This document shows, piece after piece, positions 41,840 through 50,622 of a stretch of DNA of 64,000 nt. This DNA is from an uncultured Lachnoclostridium sp. (GTDB taxonomy: Bacteria > Bacillota > Clostridia > Lachnospirales > Lachnospiraceae): assembly GCA_948330435.1 (NCBI GenBank), contig CAOJBY010000001.1, positions 195,419 to 259,418 of the forward strand, in the 5' to 3' direction. Each line of letters starts with the position of its first letter. The first letter of the stretch is position 1. The position numbers and the translations under genes were made by a program. A model generated the notes under the pieces. That model ran no database searches, had not been told where the DNA came from, and saw nothing but the letters and a program-made list of their open reading frames with translations.

Positions 41840-43231
41840 ATGCAGGAAAAAACGTATTTAAAATGGTACAACAAAGTGGGATACGGTTCCGGAGATATTG
41901 CAGGAAATGTGGTATATGCATTCCTATCCTCCTTTGTAATGATTTACCTTACCAACACCGTAGGACTTCATCCCGGTGTGGTAGGCTCGCTGATTGCGGC
42001 CTCCAAGCTCTTTGACGGAGTGACGGACATCTTTTTCGGGGCCATGATTGACAAGACAAAAAGCAGGCTCGGAAAGGCAAGACCCTGGATGCTCTACGGG
42101 TATGTCGGCTGTGCCCTTACACTGGCCGCCATCTTTGCCATCCCCGTAGATTTGGGAAAAACGGCTCAGTACGCATGGTTCTTTATTGCCTACACCCTGT
42201 TAAATGCGGTGTTCTATACAGCAAACAACATTGCCTACTCCGCCCTCACCGCCCTTGTGACGAAAAACAGCAAGGAGCGTGTGCAGATGGGTTCCTATCG
42301 GTTTATCTTCGCATTCGGCACAAGCCTGCTGATTCAGTCCGTCACCATCCAGGCGGTGGCTGCCTGCGGCGGAGGGGCCGGGGGCTGGAGAACGGTGGCC
42401 ATTATTTATGCTCTTATCGGCCTGGCTGTAAACACTATTTCCGCCCTGTCCGTAAAGGAGCTTTCCGAGGAGGAGCTGCGTGAAGATGCAGGGAAGAATA
42501 AGCCGGAGGAAAAATACGGGCTTGCCACAGCCGCAAAGCTTCTGGCTTCCAACAAGTTTTATCTGATGATCTGTGCGGTGTATATCCTCCAACAGATCTA
42601 TACAGCAATGATAAACATGGGCATTTACTACATGACCTATGTTTTGAAAAATGAAAATCTGTACGGTGTATTTTCCTGGGCCATGAACATTCCGCTGATT
42701 GCGGCCCTTGTATTTACCCCCACCCTGGTAGCAAGATGGAAAGGCATGTATAAGCTGAACTTAAGGGGCTATATGCTTGGTACCCTGGGCCGGGCACTGG
42801 TAGTCGTGGCAGGCTATCTTGGCAGCGTTCCCCTGATGCTGCTGTTTACGGGGATCGCAGCCTTTGGGCAGGGACCCTGGCAGGGCGATATGAATGCGGT
42901 GATAGCCTCCTGCTCCGAGTACACCTATCTGAGAACAGGAAAGCGGGTGGACGGAACCATGTACTCCTGCACCTCCCTGGGCGTGAAGCTGGGAGGTGGC
43001 CTTGGAACCGCCATTGCAGGCTGGCTGCTTGCCGCAAGCGGATTCGATAAAAACCTGACTGTTCAGCCGGAATCCTGTATGCAGATGCTCTATTTTATGT
43101 ACCTTTGGATTCCTCTGATTATCAATCTGGTGATTACCCTGGTGCTTTCCAGAATGAATGTGGAGGGTGCGAATGCAAAGCTGAAAGAACAGCTCAGGGG
43201 ACAGGAAGAGGATGCTTACTGGATAAATTAG
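41840..43231 (+). CDS. GPH-family sugar/cation symporter
   Basis: The 463-aa protein has ~12 membrane helices and the glycoside-pentoside-hexuronide signatures: GSGDIAGNVVYAFLSSFVMIYLTN near the start, LFDGVTDIFFGAMIDKTKSRLGKARPWML, and NIAYSALTALVTKNSKERVQMGSYR. Members import lactose, melibiose, xylosides or glucuronides with H+ or Na+. Pairing with lacZ suggests a galactoside such as lactose. SD AAGGGAG precedes ATG 41840. The third codon positions look G/C-richer than in the flanking sporulation genes. A terminator follows. Confidence 0.9.
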   Translation: MQEKTYLKWYNKVGYGSGDIAGNVVYAFLSSFVMIYLTNTVGLHPGVVGSLIAASKLFDGVTDIFFGAMIDKTKSRLGKARPWMLYGYVGCALTLAAIFAIPVDLGKTAQYAWFFIAYTLLNAVFYTANNIAYSALTALVTKNSKERVQMGSYRFIFAFGTSLLIQSVTIQAVAACGGGAGGWRTVAIIYALIGLAVNTISALSVKELSEEELREDAGKNKPEEKYGLATAAKLLASNKFYLMICAVYILQQIYTAMINMGIYYMTYVLKNENLYGVFSWAMNIPLIAALVFTPTLVARWKGMYKLNLRGYMLGTLGRALVVVAGYLGSVPLMLLFTGIAAFGQGPWQGDMNAVIASCSEYTYLRTGKRVDGTMYSCTSLGVKLGGGLGTAIAGWLLAASGFDKNLTVQPESCMQMLYFMYLWIPLIINLVITLVLSRMNVEGANAKLKEQLRGQEEDAYWIN

Positions 43232-43297
43232 AAAAAGTACACTATAACACAAACAGCAGTAGATGTAACGCTTGCTGTCCGTGTCAGTAAAATTGGG

Positions 43298-43337
43298 GCA
43301 TTGTCCTGTAGAAGCACTCTATGGGGCAATGCTTTTT
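43298..43337 (+). terminator. Terminator of the lacZ-transporter unit
   Basis: GCATTGTCC (43298-43306) pairs with GGGGCAATGC (ending 43332), followed by TTTTT. Confidence 0.75.
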
Positions 43338-43350
43338 AAATAAGGGGTTT

Positions 43351-43428
43351 TTATGCGCGGTATACATGGCTGAAATAAACTGCGTAGAAGTCCAGAAGCT
43401 CATTGATAAAATGTCTGATTCGGTTCAT
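43351..43428 (-). CDS. Candidate 25-aa small protein with a strong SD
   Basis: On the minus strand ATG at 43428 opens a 25-codon frame encoding MNRIRHFINELLDFYAVYFS and five further residues. AAAGGAGG lies 6 nt before the ATG, an optimal SD. The predicted helix is amphipathic, with basic N-terminus and aromatic residues. It is divergent from the right-hand AraC gene. The leader upstream contains the hairpin at 43451-43477, and the lac terminator hairpin lies downstream. Expression is untested; a chance frame cannot be excluded. Confidence 0.4.
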   Translation of the reverse strand: MNRIRHFINELLDFYAVYFSHVYRA

Positions 43429-43450
43429 GCCGGTCCTCCTTTCTGTCAGA

Positions 43451-43477
43451 GACAGCTTTGCAAAAGCTTTTGCTGTC
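43451..43477. promoter_or_regulatory. Palindromic hairpin or operator between the small ORF and araC-like gene
   Basis: GACAGC (43451-43456) and GCTGTC (43472-43477) enclose the palindrome GCAAAAGCTTTTGC (43460-43473). It lies between divergent starts, about 50 bp before the AraC gene. Confidence 0.5.
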
Positions 43478-43526
43478 CGGTTCTTTTCTTTACACGCTTA
43501 TCTTAGCAGAGAAAAAGGAGAATTAC

Positions 43527-44387
43527 GTGCCAGATGAGAACAGAAAACAGACATTTTTTGCAGGAAGGGAGGAAGGAATGTATCCTTTTTATGAAGCGGC
43601 AGGGCCGGATATCCGGCTGATAGACAAGGAGTCGGAGCATACGGCGCCCCACCTTCACCGGGCGATGGAATTTGTTTATGTGACCAGGGGAAGCCTGGAG
43701 CTGGGGATGGGGAGGGAGCTGTACCACATGGAGGAAGGAGATCTTGGAATTGTGTTTCCGGATATGATTCACCATTACCAGGCATTTTCAAAGGAGCGGG
43801 GAAGAGCCTTCTATGTGATTGCAAATCCGGGTGTATGCGGTGTTTTTGGGGAGGAGCTTTTAAAGTATGCGCCCGAGAATCCGGTGTTGCCAAAGGAAAA
43901 AGTGCCCGGCGAGGCCGTAAACGCCATGATGTGCTTAAAATGGACCGGGGAGCCGGACCCGGTGGCGGGGCAGGCGTATGTGCAGATCCTTCTGGCAAAG
44001 TGTATTCCTCTTCTTGGGCTTACGGAAAGAAACAGGCAGGGGAGCGGGGATCTTGTGGAACAGTCGGTGGCCTACGTTTCCGCTCATTTTCGCGAGCCTG
44101 TGACCCTAGAGGGTATGGCTTTGGAACTGGGGGTCAGCCGGTATGTTTTGTCGCGGGTGTTTTCCGGCGTTTTTCACACGAATTTTAACCGGTATGTAAA
44201 TGAAATCCGGCTTTCCTATGCCTGCGATCTGTTGGAATGTACGGAACGCAGTATTACGGAGATTTATATGGATGCGGGCTTTGAAAGTCAGAGGACCTTT
44301 AACCGGGTATTCCGCGAGGCATACCGGGTGACGCCGCGGGAGTATCGGATGCGTCAAAGGGAGAAGCTTTTGGCGGGAAAAGAGTAA
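43527..44387 (+). CDS. AraC-family transcriptional regulator (lac locus, right)
   Basis: The 286-aa protein has a cupin sensor (APHLHRAMEFVYVTRGSLELGMG, GDLGIVFPDMIHHYQAF) and a C-terminal AraC domain with EGMALELGVSRYVLSRVFS and ITEIYMDAGFESQRTFNRVFREAY. GTG 43527 is chosen: AAGGAG lies 6 nt upstream, and a longer version from 43458 lacks an SD. It is the last gene of the insert, 67 bp before spmB on the same strand. It may control the transporter or another target; its codons are G/C-rich like those of the transporter. Confidence 0.88.
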   Translation: MPDENRKQTFFAGREEGMYPFYEAAGPDIRLIDKESEHTAPHLHRAMEFVYVTRGSLELGMGRELYHMEEGDLGIVFPDMIHHYQAFSKERGRAFYVIANPGVCGVFGEELLKYAPENPVLPKEKVPGEAVNAMMCLKWTGEPDPVAGQAYVQILLAKCIPLLGLTERNRQGSGDLVEQSVAYVSAHFREPVTLEGMALELGVSRYVLSRVFSGVFHTNFNRYVNEIRLSYACDLLECTERSITEIYMDAGFESQRTFNRVFREAYRVTPREYRMRQREKLLAGKE

Positions 44388-44454
44388 GAGAAAGAGATAT
44401 TTTTACTTTCAACGTCATAGAATAGAAAAAAGCTCTCGGCAGGCGGTCAAAGCA

Positions 44455-44994
44455 ATGCAGGCGGCAATTCGTATCATTCTTTATACTTCCGATTTACTGG
44501 TTCCCTTTTTGATCTTTTATGTGGTTGCATATGGGATTTTGATGAAGCGGCCGGTTTATGACGATTTTGTCCGGGGCGCGAAGGACGGCTTTCAGACGGT
44601 GATCCAGATTATGCCGACACTGATTGGGCTGATGGTGGCGGTGGGGGTGCTCCGGGCTTCCGGCTTTCTGGATTTTTTGTCCGGAGTATTGAGCCATGCG
44701 ACGGATTTGATTCATTTTCCGTCGGAGCTTGTGCCGCTTGCGATTGTCCGCATGTTTTCCTCATCAGCGGCTACGGGACTGGCGTTGGATATTTTTCAAA
44801 AATACGGAACGGATTCCCGCCTGGGGCTGATTGCATCAATTATGATGGGATGTACAGAGACGATTTTTTATACTATGAGCGTCTATTTTATGACCGCTAA
44901 GGTGCGAAAGACCCGCCACACGCTGACCGGAGCCTTGCTTGCCACGGCAGCAGGGATCGTGGCAAGCGTGGTGTTGGCGGGGATGATGCAGTAA
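44455..44994 (+). CDS. spmB: SpmB spore maturation protein B
   Basis: The 179-aa nucleoside-recognition-domain membrane protein has DDFVRGAKDGFQTVIQIMPT, LMVAVGVLRASGFLDFL and SSAATGLALDIFQKYGTDS, all SpmB signatures. It acts with SpmA in spore core dehydration. The native partner gene is 13.3 kb upstream. The only SD-like sequence is AGGCGG (44441-44446), 8 nt before the ATG; the original coupling to spmA is lost. It must now be transcribed from the AraC gene's promoter or from one in the 67-bp gap; I see no clear sporulation promoter there. Confidence 0.94.
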   Translation: MQAAIRIILYTSDLLVPFLIFYVVAYGILMKRPVYDDFVRGAKDGFQTVIQIMPTLIGLMVAVGVLRASGFLDFLSGVLSHATDLIHFPSELVPLAIVRMFSSSAATGLALDIFQKYGTDSRLGLIASIMMGCTETIFYTMSVYFMTAKVRKTRHTLTGALLATAAGIVASVVLAGMMQ

Positions 44995-45016
44995 ATAACA
45001 ATAAAAAGGAGTAACG

Positions 45017-46294
45017 ATGGAAATTTATATAGTTCAGCCAGGCGACACGCCGCAAAGCATTGCGGCCTTATACGGCGTGTCTCCGCAAAGGCTGATTTAT
45101 GACAATCAATTGTCAGCGCTGCCCTACCTTCCGGCAGGAATGGCGGTGCTTGTTATGCTTCCCGCCCTCATCCATACGGTATCGGAGGGAGAGACAACGG
45201 AGGAAATCGCATCAGCCTATGGTATCACAGAAAGACAGCTCTATCGGAACAATCCTTATCTGTTGGAGCAGCCTTACCTGCGTGCGGGACAAAGCCTGGT
45301 GATTCGTTATCGGGGGCAGGAGGATAACGATCTTTATGTGACCGGATATGCTTACCCATTTATCGAAGAAGCAGTCTTAAGAGAAACCTTGCTGTATCTG
45401 GATGAACTTCTGATTTTTTCTTATGGCTTTACGACAGCCGGATCCTTGATTCCACCACAGATACCGGAGAATTGGATGATCACCCTTGCCTGGCAAATGG
45501 GTGTGCGGCCGATTCTCGTATTAACCCCGTTTTCCGAGCAGGGCAATTTTAATAATCAGCTGGTAAAAGAGGTCTCCGAGAATCTGGAAATGCAGCAGAT
45601 TTTGATTAATAATTTGCTGGAAACCGTAAGGGACTATGGTTATGCCGGAGTTGATGTGGACTTTGAGTACATTCTTCCGGAGGATCGGGAGGGTTACGCT
45701 GCTTTTGTGGGAAATCTTCGTGAAGCCATGAACCGGGAGGGATGGCAGGTTTCCGTAGCCCTTGCACCCAAAACTTCTGGCGAACAGCGGGGGCTTCTCT
45801 ATGAGGGGATGGATTATGCACTTCTTGGAGCCAATGCGGATCATGTATTTTTAATGACCTATGAGTGGGGCCATCAACATGGACCGGCCATGGCTATCGC
45901 CCCTATCAACAAGGTTCGTCAGGTGCTGGACTACGCGGTTACGGAGATCCCGAGGAATAAAATCCTGATGGGCATTCCCAATTATGCCTACGACTGGACG
46001 CTGCCCTTTGTGCGGGGAGAGTCCGTTGCGGAGATTATGGGAAATGTAGAGGCTGTTCGGCGGGCGGCCATACAGGGAGTGCCGATTCAATACGATGAGA
46101 CGGCTCAGAGTCCCTGGTATACCTATGAGCAGGACGGAGTGATGCACGAGGTATGGTTTGAGGATGTGAGAAGTATGGAGGTGAAGCTTCGGGCAGCTAT
46201 AGAGTATGGATTTCTGGGAATCGGTTACTGGAATCTGATGCGGCCTTTCCGAGCGAATTGGATGCTGCTTCAAATGGTGTCGGGGTGGGTTTGA
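45017..46294 (+). CDS. SleL/YaaH-type spore cortex enzyme (2 LysM + GH18)
   Basis: The 425-aa protein begins with two LysM repeats (residues ~2-46 IYIVQPGDTPQSIAALYGVS, ~51-95 HTVSEGETTEEIASAYGIT) and continues with a GH18 domain. The DxxDxDxE motif is DVDFEYILPED with catalytic Glu217. There is no signal peptide, as in Bacillus SleL and YaaH, which are spore-coat cortex-fragment N-acetylglucosaminidases active in germination. It follows spmB after 22 bp with SD AAAGGAG, so the two are probably co-transcribed, consistent with a shared sporulation role. Confidence 0.9.
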   Translation: MEIYIVQPGDTPQSIAALYGVSPQRLIYDNQLSALPYLPAGMAVLVMLPALIHTVSEGETTEEIASAYGITERQLYRNNPYLLEQPYLRAGQSLVIRYRGQEDNDLYVTGYAYPFIEEAVLRETLLYLDELLIFSYGFTTAGSLIPPQIPENWMITLAWQMGVRPILVLTPFSEQGNFNNQLVKEVSENLEMQQILINNLLETVRDYGYAGVDVDFEYILPEDREGYAAFVGNLREAMNREGWQVSVALAPKTSGEQRGLLYEGMDYALLGANADHVFLMTYEWGHQHGPAMAIAPINKVRQVLDYAVTEIPRNKILMGIPNYAYDWTLPFVRGESVAEIMGNVEAVRRAAIQGVPIQYDETAQSPWYTYEQDGVMHEVWFEDVRSMEVKLRAAIEYGFLGIGYWNLMRPFRANWMLLQMVSGWV

Positions 46295-46305
46295 TAATGC
46301 ATTTT

Positions 46306-46341
46306 AATAAAAGTCTGCACTTTGAAGTGTAGACTTTTATT
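46306..46341. terminator. Terminator after the SleL-like gene
   Basis: AATAAAAGTCTGCACT pairs with AGTGTAGACTTTTATT (16 bp, one G-U, loop TTGA). The A/T-rich outer arms provide T-runs in both directions. Confidence 0.85.
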
Positions 46342-46412
46342 AAATTGAAATGGAAAATCTAGGATATGGTTTAGAATGAAGATTTTTATATGGAAAGGGT
46401 ATAAGAGACCGG

Positions 46413-48164
46413 CTATGGTCCTGACAACCACTCATCCATATAATCCTCAATCACCGGAAAAGGTGCCGGACCCATGGACAGGAAAAAGGTATGAAAATCC
46501 TTTAACACAAAGTCATTGTAAAGAACCGTCTCCGCTTCTTCTTTTAATTTAAGAATCTCTGCAGCTCCAAGGTAATACTTTAGATAATTTCCCGGATCCT
46601 GAATAATAGCCTGATAAATCTGATACACCGTATCCGGATTGGTAACACCGTATCCGGCAAAAAAGTCTTTCGTATCTTCAAGAGACCACCCCTCATAGTG
46701 AATCCCGACATCCGCCCGGGCATGAAGCCCCAGAGAGATAGCACCGTTGGCTGACAAAAGTTCTGCCATCTTTGGATCTGCCATCGCATACGAATAGGAA
46801 AGCCATTCCACATAGGTAGCCCACCCTTCCGTATATCCCCCAAAATTAAACAGGTTCCGAACCGGATTAAGCCCACAGGAATTTTCATAAAGGGTTTGAT
46901 AGAGATGTCCGGGCCAGCCCTCATGAGCAAGGGTTGTATAAAGAGAAAGGCTGTCATAGTTATTGGCGGGATTAATATAGATCACATGCTCATTCATCCG
47001 ATCCAAAGGCGGTGTCAGATAAAAAGCCGGGCTTAAGTGCTTCTCCAGGGAGGAATCCACATATTTTACCTGACAGGAAACAACAGGAACAGACGGGAAA
47101 TCTTTCATGATTTCCTGTTCCAGATTTTTTAAAATAATCTTTGGCTCCGTCAGCCCTGTCTGTCGGGATACGGATGTAAGAATCTCCGGGTTCTGGCTGA
47201 CAAGGTAAGTGACCGCTTCCAGATCCGTATCCAGCTGCTCCTCAATCAGCAGCAAAATTTCCTCCATATTTCGTCCGGTCCCTGTAACGGCAGCCACCAA
47301 TGCTTCATAATAGTCCGTGCCTTTTTCGTAATAGCACAGCCCATAAGGATTTTTCCCAGAGCCTTTAAGCTCGGTCAAGCCTTGAATCAAAAGCTCATAA
47401 GCCGGAACCACATGTCCGAAAAACACGGTTCGGTTGGAATCCAGATATTTTTTGGCCATTTCTTCGGAAAGAAAGTCTGTAGAAGCAATCCGTTCTTCAA
47501 AGGTAGAAAGAAGAAAATGCTCCCCGGGATTGGAGAGAAAAGCCTGGCACTGAGCAATCACAGCATCAGCCGTCTCGTCCGACATAAACAGCCCGGCATC
47601 CGCTTTTTCCCGCTCATAGTCCATTAAGCTTTCATAATAGGCATCTATAGTAGAAAGAAGAGAAAGATAATTTTCAATATCCTGTTCCGAGCGAAAGGCA
47701 TATTCGGCCAGGAGAATCGGAAGCTGTGCCTGGGTGCCTAAGGTCGGGCTAAATATTTCTTCATAGTATGGAAAATCAAGAAGAGCCGCCTGCTTTTCAA
47801 GCTGATAGGACAAAATATCATAGGTGAGCCGGTTGGAATCGGAAAGATCCTCCCGGGAAAAGGCAGAAAGAGCCTGCCTTGTATTCTCCAGACCGACTGC
47901 GGTAGTATCAGAGGAATCCCTGGAGTAGAGACGGAAAGCAGAAGGAACATCTGCAATCCCCAACTGTTCTGGATTCGAGAAAGTGTAGTGGAGAGTCAGG
48001 GAATCTGTGGAAATCTCATTAATAAACAATGTATGAGTAAAGTGCTCAAAAGCTTCGTCCGCAGTCTCGATGGTATCTCCCTGGATTCGGGAAAGCAGAA
48101 AAATGCCGCAGCACAGAAAAAGAAGCAGGAGCAAGCCTGCGGTCAAAAGTTTTTTTCGTTTCAT
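46413..48164 (-). CDS. DUF885 family metallopeptidase-like membrane-anchored protein
   Basis: The 583-aa protein has an N-terminal signal anchor (residues ~5-26) and a DUF885 domain. The diagnostic HEGWPGH motif is at residues 414-420, followed by GGYTEGWATYVEWLSY and a helical C-terminal domain. The motif resembles a zinc-dependent HExxH site with the third ligand in TEGWA; a few family members are shown peptidases. It would act outside the cell. It is divergent from metG with a 450-bp gap that holds the T-box leader. Confidence 0.87.
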   Translation of the reverse strand: MKRKKLLTAGLLLLLFLCCGIFLLSRIQGDTIETADEAFEHFTHTLFINEISTDSLTLHYTFSNPEQLGIADVPSAFRLYSRDSSDTTAVGLENTRQALSAFSREDLSDSNRLTYDILSYQLEKQAALLDFPYYEEIFSPTLGTQAQLPILLAEYAFRSEQDIENYLSLLSTIDAYYESLMDYEREKADAGLFMSDETADAVIAQCQAFLSNPGEHFLLSTFEERIASTDFLSEEMAKKYLDSNRTVFFGHVVPAYELLIQGLTELKGSGKNPYGLCYYEKGTDYYEALVAAVTGTGRNMEEILLLIEEQLDTDLEAVTYLVSQNPEILTSVSRQTGLTEPKIILKNLEQEIMKDFPSVPVVSCQVKYVDSSLEKHLSPAFYLTPPLDRMNEHVIYINPANNYDSLSLYTTLAHEGWPGHLYQTLYENSCGLNPVRNLFNFGGYTEGWATYVEWLSYSYAMADPKMAELLSANGAISLGLHARADVGIHYEGWSLEDTKDFFAGYGVTNPDTVYQIYQAIIQDPGNYLKYYLGAAEILKLKEEAETVLYNDFVLKDFHTFFLSMGPAPFPVIEDYMDEWLSGP

Positions 48165-48255
48165 AGTCTCACCAGAAGTATTGTTGGTGTATTCTATGAG
48201 GAAAAAGCAGGAGAAATGCTATCTATTTGACTATTCTGCTTTTGAAGATAACGCC

Positions 48256-48284
48256 TTGACAAACAATTTTCCATATGTTAGGAT
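48256..48284 (+). promoter_or_regulatory. Sigma-A promoter of the metG leader
   Basis: TTGACA (48256-48261), 17-bp spacer, TAGGAT (48279-48284). Confidence 0.8.
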
Positions 48285-48290
48285 TTTTCT

Positions 48291-48568
48291 ATCAATAGGA
48301 AAACGCAGTGAAGAAAAGAGTAGGCTTGATGGATTTTCTACAGAGAATTCCCGGTGGCTGAGAGGGAAGAAAGGAAGCTGGCTGAAGATGGTTTCGGAGC
48401 GGCACGGATGAACGCCCATATGCGATAAGCCGTGACAGGATTCCGCCTGTTATAGCGGAGGAGTATGAAGGTACTCGCAGAGGTCTGTTTTCGTGAGAGA
48501 CAGACGAACGGAAGTGGTAACACGGGAATAGACCCGTCTTCTTTGGCAATAAGGAAGGCGGGTTTTTT
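48291..48568 (+). promoter_or_regulatory. T-box riboswitch leader (methionine) of metG
   Basis: The leader contains a T-box, AACGGAAGTGGTAACACGG (48507-48525), then a terminator: ACCCGTCTTC (48532-48541) pairs with GAAGGCGGGT (48554-48563), with TTTTTT after. The likely specifier is ATG in CTGAAGATGGTTTCGG, in the same local context as ATC in the ileS leader. This matches tRNA-Met. Confidence 0.88.
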
Positions 48569-48613
48569 AATGCACAGAAGTGCATAATTTCAGCAGAAAG
48601 AGAGGGATTAAAG

Positions 48614-50566
48614 ATGGAAAAGCAAAAATACTATATTACAACTGCCATTGCCTACACCTCTGGAAAGCCCCATATCGGCAATACCTACGAGATTGTGTTG
48701 GCGGACGCTATCGCCCGCTTTAAGAGGATGCAGGGCTATGACGTATTCTTCCAGACCGGCACGGATGAGCATGGACAGAAGATCGAGGAGAAAGCAAAGG
48801 AAGCAGGCGTAACGCCCAAGGAATTTGTGGATAATGTGGCAGGAGAGATCCGCCGAATCTGGGATCTGATGAACACCTCCTATGATAAGTTTATTCGTAC
48901 CACCGATGCGGATCACGAAGCCCAGGTCCAGAAGATCTTCAAAAAGCTCTACGATCAGGGCGATATCTATAAGGGATACTATGAGGGCATGTACTGCACC
49001 CCCTGCGAATCCTTTTTCACCGAATCCCAGCTTGTGGACGGTAAATGTCCCGACTGCGGAAGAGAAGTAAAGCCAGCCAAGGAAGAGGCGTATTTCTTCA
49101 AAATGAGCAAATATGCAGACCGGCTCATTGAGCATATCAATGCACACCCGGAATTTATTCAGCCCGTTTCCCGGAAAAATGAGATGATGAACAACTTCCT
49201 GCTTCCGGGACTTCAGGATCTCTGCGTGTCCAGAACTTCCTTTAGCTGGGGAATTCCGGTAAGCTTTGATCCGAAGCATGTAACCTATGTATGGCTGGAT
49301 GCATTGACCAACTATATTACGGGAATCGGCTATGACTGTGATGGAGCATCCACAGAACAGTTCAAAAAGGACTGGCCGGCGGAGCTGCATCTGATTGGAA
49401 AGGACATTATCCGCTTCCATACCATCTACTGGCCTATCTTCCTGATGGCACTGGATCTGCCGTTGCCCAAGCAGGTATTCGGCCATCCCTGGCTTCTTCA
49501 GGGAGACGGAAAGATGAGTAAGTCCAAGGGAAATGTTCTCTATGCAGATGAACTGGTAGAAATGTTTGGTGTAGATGCCGTGCGGTACTTTGTGCTTCAT
49601 GAGATGCCATTTGACAATGATGGTGTGATCACCTGGGAACTGATGGTGGAGCGTATGAATTCCGAGCTGGCTAACACCCTTGGCAATCTGGTAAACCGTA
49701 CTGTCTCCATGTCCAACAAATATTTTGGCGGCGTAGTGAGCAATCCGGGCTTTATGGAACCACTGGATCGGGATCTGCGGGAGACTGCTGTAAGCACAGC
49801 CCAAAAAGTGGCGGACAAAATGGATGAACTTCGGGTGGCGGATGCCATGACTGAGATTTTTGTTCTCTTTAAACGCTGCAATAAATACATTGACGAGACT
49901 ATGCCCTGGGCATTGGCTAAAGATGAAAGCAAGAAAGACCGTCTGGCAACTGTTCTCTACAATCTGGTAGAGGGAATCAGCATTGGTGCATCGCTATTGG
50001 AACCCTTTATGCCAGAAACTTCAGCAAAGATTTTGGCTCAGTTGGGAGCAAAAAAGCGTTCTATTGAAGTGATGAATATGTTTGGGCTCTACCAATCCGG
50101 TCAGAAGGTGACGGAGAAACCGGAGATTCTCTTTGCGAGACTGGATGTAAATGAGGTTTTGGCAAAGGTAGAGGAAAAAAAAGCTGAGGAAGAACAGCCG
50201 AAAAAACCTATAGAGCCAGTGATTGATCTGGAGCCAAAAGAGGAGATTACTTTTGATGACTTTTCCAAGCTTCAGTTTCAAGTAGGGGAAATCATTGCCT
50301 GTGAAGCGGTTAAAAAGTCCAAAAAGCTACTTTGTTCCCAAGTGCGGATTGGCAGCCAGGTAAAGCAGATAGTATCCGGCATCAAAGCTCACTATACACC
50401 GGAAGAAATGGTGGGCAAGAAGGTTATGGTTCTGGTGAACTTAAAGCCGGCAACCCTGGCAGGAGTCAAATCTGAGGGAATGCTGCTCTGTGCCGAGGAT
50501 GCAGACGGGAATCTGGCTCTGGTAGTGCCGGAAAAGAAGATGCCATCAGGTGCGGAGATCTGCTAA
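48614..50566 (+). CDS. metG: Methionyl-tRNA synthetase
   Basis: The 650-aa class I synthetase has the HIGH-equivalent HIGN at residues 20-23, a knuckle with CTPCESFFTESQLVDGKCPDC as zinc site, KMSKS at 300-304, the helical anticodon domain, and a C-terminal tRNA-binding (EMAP-like) domain from about 545 (FSKLQFQVGEI). A charged linker rich in Lys, Glu and Pro joins the last two. SD AGAGGG precedes ATG 48614. The T-box upstream sets expression by methionyl-tRNA charging. In Bacillus the next gene would be tatD; here that gene lies 9.6 kb further on. Confidence 0.97.
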   Translation: MEKQKYYITTAIAYTSGKPHIGNTYEIVLADAIARFKRMQGYDVFFQTGTDEHGQKIEEKAKEAGVTPKEFVDNVAGEIRRIWDLMNTSYDKFIRTTDADHEAQVQKIFKKLYDQGDIYKGYYEGMYCTPCESFFTESQLVDGKCPDCGREVKPAKEEAYFFKMSKYADRLIEHINAHPEFIQPVSRKNEMMNNFLLPGLQDLCVSRTSFSWGIPVSFDPKHVTYVWLDALTNYITGIGYDCDGASTEQFKKDWPAELHLIGKDIIRFHTIYWPIFLMALDLPLPKQVFGHPWLLQGDGKMSKSKGNVLYADELVEMFGVDAVRYFVLHEMPFDNDGVITWELMVERMNSELANTLGNLVNRTVSMSNKYFGGVVSNPGFMEPLDRDLRETAVSTAQKVADKMDELRVADAMTEIFVLFKRCNKYIDETMPWALAKDESKKDRLATVLYNLVEGISIGASLLEPFMPETSAKILAQLGAKKRSIEVMNMFGLYQSGQKVTEKPEILFARLDVNEVLAKVEEKKAEEEQPKKPIEPVIDLEPKEEITFDDFSKLQFQVGEIIACEAVKKSKKLLCSQVRIGSQVKQIVSGIKAHYTPEEMVGKKVMVLVNLKPATLAGVKSEGMLLCAEDADGNLALVVPEKKMPSGAEIC

Positions 50567-50577
50567 TTTAACAAATG

Positions 50578-50622
50578 AATACCCTGGCCGCAAAAACGAA
50601 ACAGGCGGTCAGGGTATTTTTT
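50578..50622. terminator. Terminator between convergent metG and the DUF2508 gene
   Basis: AATACCCTGGCCGC pairs with GCGGTCAGGGTATT (one G-U), followed by TTTT on the plus strand. It touches the stop codon of the convergent gene. Confidence 0.88.

Noticed and set aside
43321..43506. Plus-strand 61-codon frame after the lac terminator
   Set aside because: It begins inside the terminator hairpin, has no SD and no conserved feature.
48608..49804. Long minus-strand frame (398 codons) opposite metG
   Set aside because: It covers conserved metG motifs in reverse, has no SD and no recognisable domains.
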